Shown here piece after piece: positions 34,399 through 46,267 of a stretch of 64,000 nucleotides of DNA. The DNA is from Manihot esculenta (lineage: Eukaryota > Streptophyta > Magnoliopsida > Malpighiales > Euphorbiaceae), in contig NC_035164.2 in NCBI RefSeq assembly GCF_001659605.2, forward strand, positions 10,068,994-10,132,993, written 5' to 3'. The first letter of the stretch is position 1. Each line of letters starts with the position of its first letter. A program made the position numbers and the translations under genes. Under the pieces are notes generated by a model. It made no database searches. It saw only the letters and a program-made list of their open reading frames with translations, and had not been told where the DNA came from.

Positions 34399-36323
34399 TG
34401 TAATACCCGGCTAGACTCCAGTATCGGAATTCCTACCGTCCGGTGGAATTTCGGATGTCGGAGACCTCTAGAAGGGTAAAACCATGTTTTCATGAAATGT
34501 TTTAATGTTTTGATGATTTTAAGTAAAGAGGAAATGAGTTTTTGAATAAAAACACCCTTGGAGGAAAACTCAGGTTCGGCCGCCGAAACTCAAAGTTCGG
34601 CCGCCGAACATGCATGCACTTCGGGAGTGCTTTAGGCCCCCGAAGGCATAAGTGAGGAAAGTCCAGGTTCGGCCGCCGAACCTCAAGTTCGGCCGCCGAA
34701 CATGGCATGCATGCGGAGGCACTTTCGGCCCCCGAACGTGGCCTGGCCAGCCACTATAAAAGGGTCCCTTAGCCGAAAACGGGCGAGCTTTTTTTCCCAT
34801 TTTCGGCCAAGGTGAGTCCTTCCGCCATTCCTCACCATCCTTGAGTTCTTTCCTTCAAATCTTTCAAGTTTTTCACTAGTTTTCATCTTGTCTTGAAGAT
34901 TTTCGAGTTTTTAGCAAGTTTTGGAGCTTTGAGGTTCAAGAACTCAAAATCTCCCACCTTCGAGTTTAGGACGTCTCTCTCTCGATCTTCAAGAGGTAAG
35001 AGCCGATCTTAAGCTCATTTTATGTTTAAAGTAAGTTTTATGCAAGATCTATGGGGTAGAATGCATGTTTAGCTCATAGTTAGGTTTTTGAGTTAATGTT
35101 ATGTTTTGAACAATGTATGTTGGTTTGTGTTGTTGTTGTGTGTTGTAGTTGGGGTTTAAGTTAGTTTGAAGCCCCTAGGAGCCAATGTATGTATATTTGC
35201 ATGATTTGAATGAGTTATATGCATGTTGGAAGAGTTGGGAGGCAAATGTGCATAAAGGAGCCAAGTTTCTGCCCTTTGGCAGAAACCAGGTTCGGCAGCC
35301 GAAGGCACTTTCGGCCGCCGAACATGGCTGGGGAGGCAGGCCTTTCGGCTGCCGAAGTTGCCCCCGAAAAGAGACTTTCGTCTCTGTCTGGGACTTTCGG
35401 CCGCCGAAGGTGCCGCCGAACCTGCCTGGGTTTCGGCTCTGGAGGGACTTTCGGCCGCCGAAGGTGCCGCTGAACCTGCCCTGTTCTGCCTTCCTTTGCA
35501 TGTTTGTTTTGAGGTGTTTTAGGGGGTTTTTGGGGGATGTTTTAGAGTTATGTTCATGTATGTTTGTCCCTCATTTGAGTCCACCTGTGTAGGTTCGGAC
35601 CCGAGGAACCGAGGACCCCAGCAGTGAGTCAGTCACTTCAGAGTCAGTAGAGTTTCAGCCAGAGGTGAGTGGAATAACTCTTATGCTTTTAAATAAATAA
35701 ATCAGTTTTAGCATGATTCACGCATCATGAATGCCATGAGATAATAGGGTGTTGCATTAGACTCACGAATATGTTGCATTGCATATTATGTTTGATGATG
35801 TGGATGGATGTTGAGTGATCCATTAGTCCCCCTATGCTATGATGATGATGATACGGTACAGAAGACCAGTGAGGCCCATTCTACGCCCCTGGCACTATGT
35901 AAGAGAAAGACCAGTGAGGCCCATTCTACGCCCCTGGCACAGTTGGACCATGTTATGTTATGTTATGTAAGAGAAAGACCAGTGAGGCCCATTCTACGCC
36001 CCTGGCACAGTTGGTCCATGTAGGGGACTATTGGTGACAAATTCATCCTTGATGTGATTAGCTGTGATGTGATGCATTTCATGTTATCATATGTTTTAAA
36101 TGTTTTACTATTCTGCTCACTGGGCTCTTGTAGCTCACCCCTCTCCCTTAACCCCCAGGCTTGCAGGTACAGGGTAGTCCAGGAGGTCAGCAAGAGTAAA
36201 GAAGTCTTATGTTGTAATAGATAGATAGTGGACATGATAAATTGTAAGATAATGTAAAGCTGAATAGTTATGTTTTGTATATTGATATCGAGGATTAGAA
36301 GTTGTGCTTGACCCTATGGATGT
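34399..36323 (+). repeat. E3 5' LTR, first 1.9 kb
   Basis: It begins TGTAATACCCGGCTAGACTCC. TATAAAA is at 34755-34761, with palindrome clusters at 34574-34700 and 35290-35475 and a donor-like GAGGTAAGAG at about 34995. The subfamily tandem repeat (AGACCAGTGAGGCCCATTCTAC) occupies 35865-36015 in three copies. It breaks off after CCCTATGGATGT at the E4 insertion. GATGT (36319-36323) would be the target duplication, whose partner was deleted. Confidence 0.92.
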
Positions 36324-38526
36324 TGTAACGACCCGAAAATCGGACCACTACCGGCGCTAGGATCCAGATCGGCTTAAGGCCGCCGGGACCCGTAGCAAGC
36401 CTGACATGTAACCTGTAAACCTGTTCAATCCCATACATGATCAACAATCATACATAAAAATTAAAACTTTTCTTTTCCTCATACACCAAACTCAACCTGT
36501 GCATGCACTATACATAGCATAAACATAAACTTGACCCCTCTGTGGGATCTCATCAATGCCCCAATGGGCGATACATCATAAGTTGAGTTGGTTAAACATA
36601 AACATCAATAGACATTAAGATCATGTATATAACAAAAAGGGATTACAACAGACTATGGTCAAGCACACTTCTAAACCTTAATATCATCATTACATAATTT
36701 GTCATGTCCACTCTCTATCTATTACAAAACAAGGACTTCATTACTCTTGCTGACCTCCTGGACTACCCTGTACCTGCAAGCCTGGGGGTTAAGGGAGAGG
36801 GGTGAGCTACAAGAGCCCAGTGAGCAGAATAGTAAAACATTTAAAACATATGATAACATGAAATGCATCACATCACAGCTAATCACATCAAGGATGAATT
36901 TGTCACCAATAGTCCCCTACATGGTCCAACTGTGCCAGGGGCGTAGAATGGGCCTCACTGGTCTTTCTCTTACATAACATAACATAACATAATCCAACTG
37001 TGCCAGGGGCGTAGAATGGGCCTCACTGGTCTTTCTCTTACATGGTGCCAGGGGCGTAGAATGGGCCTCACTGGTCTTCCGTACCGTATCATCATCGTCA
37101 TAGCATAGGGGGACTAAAGGATCATTCAACATTCATCCACATCATCAAACATATTATGCAATGCAACATATTCGTGAGTCTAATGCAAACACCCTATTAT
37201 ATCTCATGGCATTCATGATGCGTGAATCATGCTAAAACTGATTTATTTATTTAAAAGCATAAGAGTTATTCCACTCACCGCTGGCTGAAGCTCTACTGAC
37301 TCTGAAGTGACTGACTCACTGCTAGGGTCCTCGGTTCCTCGGGTCCGAACCTACACAGGTGGACTCAAATGAGGGACCAAACATACATGAACATAACTCT
37401 AAAACATCCCCAAAAACCCCCTAAAATACCTCAAAACAATCATGCAAAAACATGCAAAGGAAGGCTGGACAGGGCACTTTCGGCAGCAGGTTCGGCGGCC
37501 GAAAGTCAGGGCAAGTTCGGCTGCACCTTCGGCGGCCGAAAGTCCCAGACAGAGACGAAAGTCTCTTTTCGGGGGCAACTTCGGCAGCCGAAAAGGCCTG
37601 CCTCCCAAGCCATGTTCGGCGGCCGAAAGTTCCTTCGGCTGCCGAACCTGGTTTCTGCCAAAGGGCAGAAACTTGGCTCCCTTTGCACAAAATCTCCTCC
37701 CATCCAATCCAACATGCAAATAACTCACCAAATCATGCAAATATACATACATTGGCTCCTAGGGGTTTCAAACTACCTAAAACCCCAACTACAACACACA
37801 ACAACAACACAATCCAAGCCACATTGCTCAAAACATAACATTAACTCAAAAACCTAACTATGAGCTAAACATGCATTCTACCCCATAGATCTTGCATAAA
37901 ACTTACTTTAAACATAAAATGAGCTTAAGATCGGCTCATACCTCTTGAAGATCGAGAGAGAGACGTCCTAAACTCGGAGGCGGGAGATTTTGAGTTCTTG
38001 AACCTCAAAGCTCCAAAACTTGCTCAAATCTCTTCAAAACGACATAAACCTTGTTAAAACATGAAGGATTGAAGGAAAATCATCAAAAACGAACCATGGA
38101 GGAGCAAGAACTTACCGTGGCCGAAAATGGGGAGGAAACACGCCCGTTTCGGCTATGGAGCTCTTATATAGGGGCTGGCCAGTTCACGTTCGGGGGCCGA
38201 ACGTGCCCCCACATCTCATGCATGTTCGGCGGCCGAACATGAGGTTCGGCGGCCGAACCAGGTTTCTTTCAATTACAACTTTCGGAGGCCAAAAGTGCTC
38301 CCAAAACTTATCCACGTTCGGCGGCCGAACATGACTTTCGACGGCCGAACCTGGTAAAGGTTCCATGGTCTTTTTCATTTAAAAACTCAAATTCATTCTT
38401 ACATAAAAATCATTAAAACATGAAAACATTTGTGAAAACATGATTTTACCCTTCTAGAGGTCTCCGACATCCGAGATTCCACCGGACGGTTGGAATTCCG
38501 ATACCGGAGTCTAGCCGGGTATTACA
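36324..38526 (-). repeat. E4 3' LTR
   Basis: It is a full LTR in minus orientation, ending in TGTAACGACCCGAAAATCGG on the plus strand at 36324 and GCCGGGTATTACA at 38526. Its tandem repeat (GTGCCAGGGGCGTAGAATGGGC, 36930-37080) is the reverse complement of that in the E3 LTR, which places both in one subfamily. Confidence 0.95.
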
Positions 38527-38563
38527 TTCTCCCCCCCTTAAGAACATTCGTCCCCGAATGTTC
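38527..38563 (-). promoter_or_regulatory. E4 polypurine tract with upstream hairpin
   Basis: The minus strand reads AAGGGGGGGAGAA (38539-38527) against the LTR. The perfect 9-bp hairpin GAACATTCG/CGAATGTTC occupies 38542-38563. Confidence 0.9.
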
Positions 38564-38634
38564 CTCAACTAGCACATAGCATGGCATACACATATCATAC
38601 ATACAAAACACATAAAACTCACAAGGGACTAACC

Positions 38635-41600
38635 TCAGAAAAGATAAGGGTATTGCTGGAGCATGGACTCCCGTGTCTCCCAAGTGCATTCCTCCAAATT
38701 GTGGTGGTTCCAAAGGACTTTCACCATCGGGATTTCCTTATTCCTCAACTTCCTGATCTGGGTGTCTAGGATCCGTACTGGCTGTTCAACATAAGTGAGA
38801 TTCTCTTGAATCTCCACATCAGGCTCACTAAGAACCTTGCCCGGATCTGACACAAACTTCCTCAACATTGAAACATGGAAAACCGGATGGATTCTCTCCA
38901 TTGAAGCAGGTAAATCCAGCTTGTACGATACATTCCCAATCTTTTGCAAGACTTCAAAGGGTCCGATGTACCGTGGAGCCAGCTTACCTTTCTTCCCGAA
39001 CCGAACCACTCCTTTCATTAGAGACACCTTAAGCAATACCAGATCCCCCTCCTGGAACTCTACTTGCCTTCTGCGGATGTCTGCATAACTCTTCTGTCTG
39101 CTTGCAGCAGTCTTGATTCTTTCTCTGATTATGGGTACCACCCTACTGGAGATCTCTACTAACTCAGGCCCTGCCAAGGCCTTCTCTCCAACTTCCTCCC
39201 AGCAAACCGGTGACCTGCACTTCCTTCCATACAAAGCTTCATATGGAGCCATCCCGATGCTAGCATGATGGCTGTTATTGTAGGCAAACTCCACCAAAGG
39301 TAGATGCTACCTCCAAGAACCGCCAAAGTCCAGCAAACACATTCTAAGCATATCTTCTATTGTCTGGATGGTCCTCTCCGACTGTCCGTCCGTCTTTGGA
39401 TGGAAAGCAGTGCTAAAATCTAATCTGGTACCCATGGCATCCTGCAGACTCCGCCAAAACCTGGAGGTGAACTGGGGTCCTCTATCTGACACTATCGAAA
39501 CAGGAACCCCATGCAGCCTGACAATCTCATCTACATACACCCGCGCCTACTTGTCCACAGAATAGCCACTCCTGACAGGGATGAAGTGAGCAGATTTGGT
39601 GAGTCTGTCCACAATCACCCATATGGAGTCCAATCTGTTGGATGTCGCCGGTAACCCCACTACGAAGTCCATAGCTATGTTCTCCCATTTCCACTCTGGA
39701 ATAGGTAGCGGGTTAAGCATTCCAGCCGGCTTCTGATGTTCCAGCTTCACCCTCTGACACACTTCGCAGGCTGACACAAACTGTGCCACTTCTTTCTTCA
39801 TTGCTGGCCATCAATAAGCTTTCTTCAAATCTTGATACATCTTGGTGGCTCCGGGGTGAACACTGTATCTTGCATTATGAGCCTCTCTCATAATGTCTCC
39901 TTTTAGCCCAATGTCATCTGGTACACATAGTCTGCTCCCATAGCGGAGGATCCCCTTGCTGTCAAATCTGAACTCACTATCATTGCCTGACTGAACAGTC
40001 CTGGCAATCTTCACTAACTCCGGGTCCTCATGCTGTTTCTGAGCCACTTGCTCCAGAAACACAGGTGTCACTCTCATCTGGGCCACTACAGCACCCGTAC
40101 CAGACAACTCCAACTGTAGACCTTCCTCAATGAGCTTGTAAAACTCCTTTACCACTGGCCTCCTCTCTGCCGATATATGGGATAAACTGCCGAGTGATTT
40201 CCGGCTTAAGGCGTCTGCCACAACATTTGCCTTACCCAGATGATACTGAATCTTGCAATCATAGTCACTCAGCAGCTCTACCCATCTCCTCTGTCTCAAG
40301 TTCAAATCTCTTTGACTCAGGATGTACTGCAGGCTTTTATGATCTGTGAAGATCTCACATTTTACCCCATAGAGGTAGTGCCTCCACATCTTGAGTGCAA
40401 AGATTACTGCTGCCATCTCAAGGTCATGCGTGGGGTAATTCAACTCATGCTTTTTCAGCTGCCTAGAAGCATAAGCAATCACCCTCTCATTCTGCATCAG
40501 TACACAACCCAGTCCCACACGGGACACATCACAAAAGACTGTAAAGTCCTCATCACTAGATGGCAGAGCTAAAACTGGTGCTGAAGTCAACCTCTTCTTA
40601 AGCTCTTCAAAACTCTCTTCGCATTGGTCGGTCCACACGAACTTCTGGTTCTTCCTGATTAATCTGGTCAGAGGAGCTGCTATTTTTGAGAAGTCCTGAA
40701 CGAACCTCCTGTAGTAACCTGCCAAACCCAAGAAACTCCTGATCTCCATCACTGAAGTGGGTCTAGGCCAGTTAGCCACAGTTTCTGTTTTCTTGGGGTC
40801 CACCTCTATCCCCTTCTCTGACACTACATGCCCCAAGAACGAAATGCTCCTCAGCCAGAACTCACATTTAGAGAACTTGGCATACAAGCCATGTTCCCTC
40901 AAGGTCTGCAGAACCAACCTCAGATGATGGGCATGCTCCTCTGCATTCCTGGAATACATTAAGATATCATCTATGAAGACAATAACAAAGTGATCCAGGT
41001 ATTGGCTAAATACTCTGTTCATAAGATCCATGAACGCTGCAGGGGCGTTGGTTAACCCGAACGGCATTACAAGGAACTCAAAATGCCCATATCTGGTCCT
41101 GAAAGCTGTCTTTGGCACATCCTCATCTCTGATCCTCAGCTGATGGTACCCAGATCTCAGATCTATTTTGGAGAAACAACCCGCTCCTGCTAGCTGGTCG
41201 AATAGATCATCGATCCTTGGCAATGGGTACTTGTTCTTGGTAATGACTTTGTTCAACTGCCTGTAGTCGATACAAAGTCTAAGGGATCCATCCTTCTTTC
41301 TCACAAACAAGACTGGAGCACCCCAGGGTGAGGTACTCGGTCGGATGAAACCCTTGTTTACCAGCTCTTGTAACTGCTCTTTCAATTCCTTCAACTCGGC
41401 TGGAGCCATCCTGTAGGGAGGGATAGAGATCGATCGGGTTCCAGGCATCAATTCTATCTCGAACTCTATCTCCCTAGCAGGTGGTAAACCTGGCAGCTCG
41501 TCTGGGAAGACGTCTAGAAACTCTCTAACCACTGGCACCGAGGCGGGCTCTCTAACCTGACTGCTAAGCTCTCTCACATGAGCTAAATACCCCTGACATC

Positions 41601-43620
41601 CCTTCCTAAGCAACCTACGAGCCTGAAGAGCTGATATCAGACCTCTAGGTGTACCCCTCCTGTCTCCCCTGAAGACAACCTCTGATCCATCCTGACCTCT
41701 GAACCTGACTACCTTGTCTCTGCAGTCCAAGGTAGCACCATGGGTAGATAACCAGTCCATCCCTAGAATGACGTCAAAATCTGTCAAATCTAGAACCACA
41801 AGGTCGGCGGAAAGGCATCTTCCCTCAACAAAGACTGGACTGCACTGGCAGACTGACTCTGCCACTGATGGATCACACTTGGGTCCACTGACCCAGAGAG
41901 GACACTCTAACTCAGAGATCATCAACCCCAACCTCTGGACGGCTCTCGGAGCAATAAAAGAATGAGATGCACCAGGGTCCATCAAGGCATACACATCTGA
42001 ACAACCAATGACTAAATTACCTGCCACCATGGTGTTAGATGCATCTGCCTCCTGCTGAGTCATCGTGAAGATCCGTGCTGGAGCTGACGGACCTTCACCT
42101 CTGAAACCCGCTGAAGAAGAGGCTTCCCCTCTCCCTCTGCCTCTGCCATTGGCCTGAGTCATGGCTGGAGCTACTGGCTGAGCCACACTACCAGAAGCTG
42201 TCTGCTGAGACTGTACTCCAAAAGCTACCCTAGGACACTCCCGAGCCATGTGTCCCTCTTGCCCGCATCTGAAGCAGGCTGCTGTCCCAGCTCGGCAGAC
42301 TCCCCTGTGTAGCCTACCACACTTTGCACAAACTGCATTATCAGCACCAGAGCTTGAGCCGCTCCCTAGTCCCAGACTAGACTTGACCTTATTCCAAAAC
42401 TTGTTCTTCTTCTGCTTCTTAGTGGTACTGCTCCACCTCTTGCTGCCTGAAGCTGCTGCACTAAAAGAAGAAGAGCCTGGGGTCTTAGAACCAGAAGGCT
42501 GTGCCACTGACTGTTTAACTGTTCCCTGAACGATGGCACTGGCCTCCATTTTCCGAGCCATATCCACTATGGCATGGAAGCTCTCCATATCTGCTGACTG
42601 GATCAAGGAGGAATATCTGGAGTGGAGTTTCATGATATACCTCCTTGACTTTTTCTGGTCTGTGTCAAGGTTTTGCCCTGCAAATGGCAACAGCTCCAAG
42701 AATCTGTCTGTGAACTCTTCGACACTCATCTCATCGGTTTGCCTCAACTGCTCAAACTCTATCATCTTTAGCTCCCTCGAGCTATCGGGGAAAGCCCATC
42801 CCGCAAACTCGTTTGCAAACTCTCCCCAAGACATGCTATCCACTCTCGGGTTCACATAATTCTTAAACCACTCACGGGCCTTCTTGCATTTGAGTGTGAA
42901 CCCAGCCATCTGAATGGCTCTACTATCATCTGCCCCAATCTCATTTGTGATCACTTTCACCCTCTCAAGGTACACAAACGGGTCATCTCCTTTTTCATAC
43001 TGAGGAGCACCCAACTTCATGTAGTCTGTCATCTTGACCTTGCTGCCACTGGCTGAGCTAGGTCTAGATGGCTGAGCAACTGGGGTTGCTGGTTCTGTAG
43101 GTGGTGGAGGTGGTGCAACATTTTCTGAGGTAGGGTCTGCTGGATTTGGATAGTAAGGTGGAGGTGGATACATTGGGTACTGTGAGTATGGTGGGTAGTA
43201 AGGTGGGTATGGCATCTGTGTGGGATAAGGGCTGAAGCTATGGTAATCCGATGTGCCGGCCATCGAATACCCGGGGTGTTGTGAGAAATGTGGGTAGTGG
43301 GGTGGCTGAACAAATCCCGAGGCCTGAGTGCCTCCTTGGGACTCTCCCATTCCCTCTTCTGACAAGCTGAATCCCAAACTGCCATCCCTTCTCTGCTCTA
43401 CATCCATATCATCCCCCATGTCCTCTGACAATCCTCCCTGAACTGTTCCCCGCACTGATCTGCTTCTACCCAGATCCAGAGACCTTCTAGGGTCTCTCAC
43501 TGCTCTATCCCTGTTGGACCTGCTTGACATTGCCCTAGGCAATGTAGAAGGACGGGCACTCATGCCCTCATCCTCAGGTGGCACTCCAGTCAATCGTGCA
43601 GATCGACGAGTTCCCCTCAT
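38635..43620 (-). pseudogene. gag-pol: E4 gag-pol polyprotein with three premature stops
   Basis: One frame of 1662 codons runs from ATG at 43620 ([10 protein letters not shown]; a second ATG lies just upstream at 43623) to TGA at 38635. The first 1270 or so codons are uninterrupted: Pro/Tyr-rich gag head, capsid, knuckles ([12 protein letters not shown] and [14 protein letters not shown]), protease DPGAS with ILGMDWL, reverse transcriptase FIDDIL, RNase H ending VVADALSRK, and the start of the integrase zinc domain. Stops then fall at 39811-39813 (TGA, was TGG), 39547-39549 (TAG, was TTG) and 39307-39309 (TAG, was CAG). The chromodomain ([14 protein letters not shown] onward) closes the protein. 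A truncated product with functional gag, protease and RT domains is conceivable. Integrase is not intact. Confidence 0.93.
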
Positions 43621-43870
43621 CATGTTTTCTGAAAAAAAAAACAGCACATAACAAGCAAACATCAGCATCATATGGTTCATGTGGGCACACATGAACCCTC
43701 ATCACATACATCACATATCATTAATGCACATGCATATAATCATGGCATTTCACATCATTAAACAAGACAGGACTCCACATCCTATCCTAGTGGACATGAT
43801 CTTCCTATTGTGCTTGACCTTCTATAACATCTATGAGCCCGACACTCTAGGTCCGACCATATGAACCTAG

Positions 43871-43883
43871 GGCTCTGATACCA
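43871..43883 (-). promoter_or_regulatory. E4 primer-binding site, tRNA-iMet type
   Basis: The minus strand reads TGGTATCAGAGCC three bases inside the 5' LTR end at 43887. The leader (43870-43624) is nearly identical, in reverse complement, to the E3 leader at 46018-46267. Confidence 0.9.
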
Positions 43884-43886
43884 CTC

Positions 43887-45859
43887 TGTAACGACCCGAA
43901 AATCGGACCGCTACCGGCGCTAGGATCCAGATCGGCTTAAGGCCGCCGGGACCCGTAGCAAGCCTGACATGTAACCTGTAAACCTGTTCAATCCCATACA
44001 TGATCAACAATCATACATAAAAATTAAAACTTTTCTTTTCCTCATACACCAAACTCAACCTGTGCATGCACTATACATAGCATAAACATAAACTTGACCC
44101 CTCTGTGGGATCTCATCAATGCCCCAATGGGCGATACATCATAAGTTGAGTTGGTTAAACATAAACATCAATAGACATTAAGATCATGTATATAACAAAA
44201 AGGGATTACAACAGACTATGGTCAAGCACACTTCTAAACCTTAATATCATCATTACATAATTTGTCATGTCCACTCTCTATCTATTACAAAACAAGGACT
44301 TCATTACTCTTGCTGACCTCCTGGACTACCCTGTACCTGCAAGCCTGGGGGTTAAGGGAGAGGGGTGAGCTACAAGAGCCCAGTGAGCAGAATAGTAAAA
44401 CATTTAAAACATATGATAATATGAAATGCATCACATCACAGCTAATCACATCAAGGATGAATTTGTCACCAATAGTCCCCTACATGGTCCAACTGTGCCA
44501 GGGGCGTAGAATGGGCCTCACTGGTCTTTCTCTTACATAACATAACATAACATAATCCAACTGTGCCAGGGGCATAGAATGGGCCTCACTGGTCTTTCTC
44601 TTACATGGTGCCAGGGGCGTAGAATGGGCCTCACTGGTCTTCCGTACCGTATCATCATCGTCATAGCATAGGGGGACTAAAGGATCATTCAACATTCATC
44701 CACATCATCAAACATATTATGCAATGCAACATATTCGTGAGTCTAATGCAAACACCCTATTATATCTCATGGCATTCATGATGCGTGAATCATGCTAAAA
44801 CTGATTTATTTATTTAAAAGCATAAGAGTTATTCCACTCACCGCTGGCTGAAGCTCTACTGACTCTGAAGTGACTGACTCACTGCTAGGGTCCTCGGTTC
44901 CTCGGGTCCGAACCTACACAGGTGGACTCAAATGAGGGACCAAACATACATGAACATAACTCTAAAACATCCCCAAAAACCCCCTAAAATACCTCAAAAC
45001 AATCATGCAAAAACATGCAAAGGAAGGCTGGACAGGGCACTTTCGGCAGCAGGTTCGGCGGTCGAAAGTCAGGGCAAGTTCGGCGGCACCTTCGGCGGCC
45101 GAAAGTCCCAGACAGAGACGAAAGTCTCTTTTCGGGGGCAACTTCGGCAGCCGAAAAGGCCTGCCTCCCAAGCCATGTTCGGCGGCCGAAAGTTCCTTCG
45201 GCTGCCGAACCTGGTTTCTGCCAAAGGGCAGAAACTTGGCTCCCTTTGCACAAAATCTCCTCCCATCCAATCCAACATGCAAATAACTCACCAAATCATG
45301 CAAATATACATACATTGGCTCCTAGGGGTTTCAAACTACCTAAAACCCCAACTACAACACACAACAACAACACAATCCAAGCCACATTGCTCAAAACATA
45401 ACATTAACTCAAAAACCTAACTATGAGCTAAACATGCATTCTACCCCATAGATCTTGCATAAAACTTACTTTAAACATAAAATGAGCTTAAGATCGGCTC
45501 ATACCTCTTGAAGATCGAGAGAGAGACGTCCTAAACTCGGAGGCGGGAGATTTTGAGTTCTTGAACCTCAAAGCTCCAAAACTTGCTCAAATCTCTTCAA
45601 AACGACATAAACCTTGTTAAAACATGAAGGATTGAAGGAAAATCATCAAAAACGAACCATGGAGGAGCAAGAACTCACCGTGGCCGAAAATGGGGAGGAA
45701 ACACGCCCGTTTCGGCCATGGAGCTCTTATATAGGGGCTGGCCAGTTCACGTTCGGGGGCCGAACGTGCCCCCACATCTCATGCATGTTCGGCGGCCGAA
45801 CATGAGGTTCGGCGGCCGAACCTGGTTTCTTTCAATTACAACTTTCGGAGGCCAAAAGT
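43887..45859 (-). repeat. E4 5' LTR, distal end deleted
   Basis: It matches 36324-38298 base for base except for a few substitutions. Alignment stops after GGAGGCCAAAAGT, and the next bases belong to the end of the E3 LTR. The U3 start, with the terminal TGTAATACC and the target duplication, is missing. Confidence 0.93.
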
Positions 45860-46001
45860 TTTAAGTTTTATGTATGTTTGTTGATCATGTATGGGATTAA
45901 ACAGGTTTTCAGGATGTATGTTTGGCTTGCTACGGGTCCCGGCGGCCTTAAGTCGACCCGGATCCTAGCGCCGGTAGCGGTCCGATTTTCGGGTCGTTAC
46001 A
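45854..46001 (+). repeat. E3 5' LTR, terminal part
   Basis: AAAAGTTTTAAGTTTTATG through GGGTCGTTACA corresponds to the last 145 bp of the other LTRs. It abuts the E3 primer site. About 180 bp expected between 36323 and this point are missing. The six bases AAAAGT (45854-45859) could belong to either partner of the deletion. Confidence 0.88.
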
Positions 46002-46004
46002 GAA

Positions 46005-46017
46005 TGGTATCAGAGCC
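46005..46017 (+). promoter_or_regulatory. E3 primer-binding site, tRNA-iMet type
   Basis: TGGTATCAGAGCC begins after a three-base spacer (GAA) from the LTR end. The leader to 46267 ends with a T-run and AG just ahead of the gag ATG. Confidence 0.9.
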
Positions 46018-46267
46018 CTAGGTTCATATGGTCGGACCTAGAGTGTCGGGCTCATAGATGTTATAGAAGGTCAAGCACAATAGGAAGATCATGTCCACTA
46101 GGATAGGATGTGGAGTCCTGTCTTGTTTAATGATGTGAAATGCCATGATTATATGCATGTGCATTAATGATATGTGATGTATGTGATGAGGGTTCATGTG
46201 TGCCCACATGAACCATATGATGCTGATGTTTGCTTGTTATGTGCTGTTTTTTTTTTTAGAAAACAGG

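Larger units (their letters stand above)
36324..45859 (-). mobile_element. E4: minus-strand Tekay-like element inserted in the E3 5' LTR
   Basis: Parts in transcriptional order, right to left: truncated 5' LTR (45859-43887), primer site (43883-43871), gag-pol (43620-38635), hairpin and polypurine tract (38563-38527), and 3' LTR (38526-36324). The two LTRs align base for base over about 1.97 kb with fewer than ten differences seen by eye, so insertion was recent. The outer 0.23 kb of the 5' LTR is lost in a deletion that also removed part of E3. Gag-pol has three stops. Confidence 0.93.

Noticed and set aside
35963..36977. A pair of nearly identical 90-codon open frames on opposite strands (35963-36235 and 36699-36977) as a possible duplicated gene
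   Set aside because: They are the same LTR segment in the oppositely oriented E3 and E4 LTRs. The match reflects the inverted LTRs, and there is no known domain.
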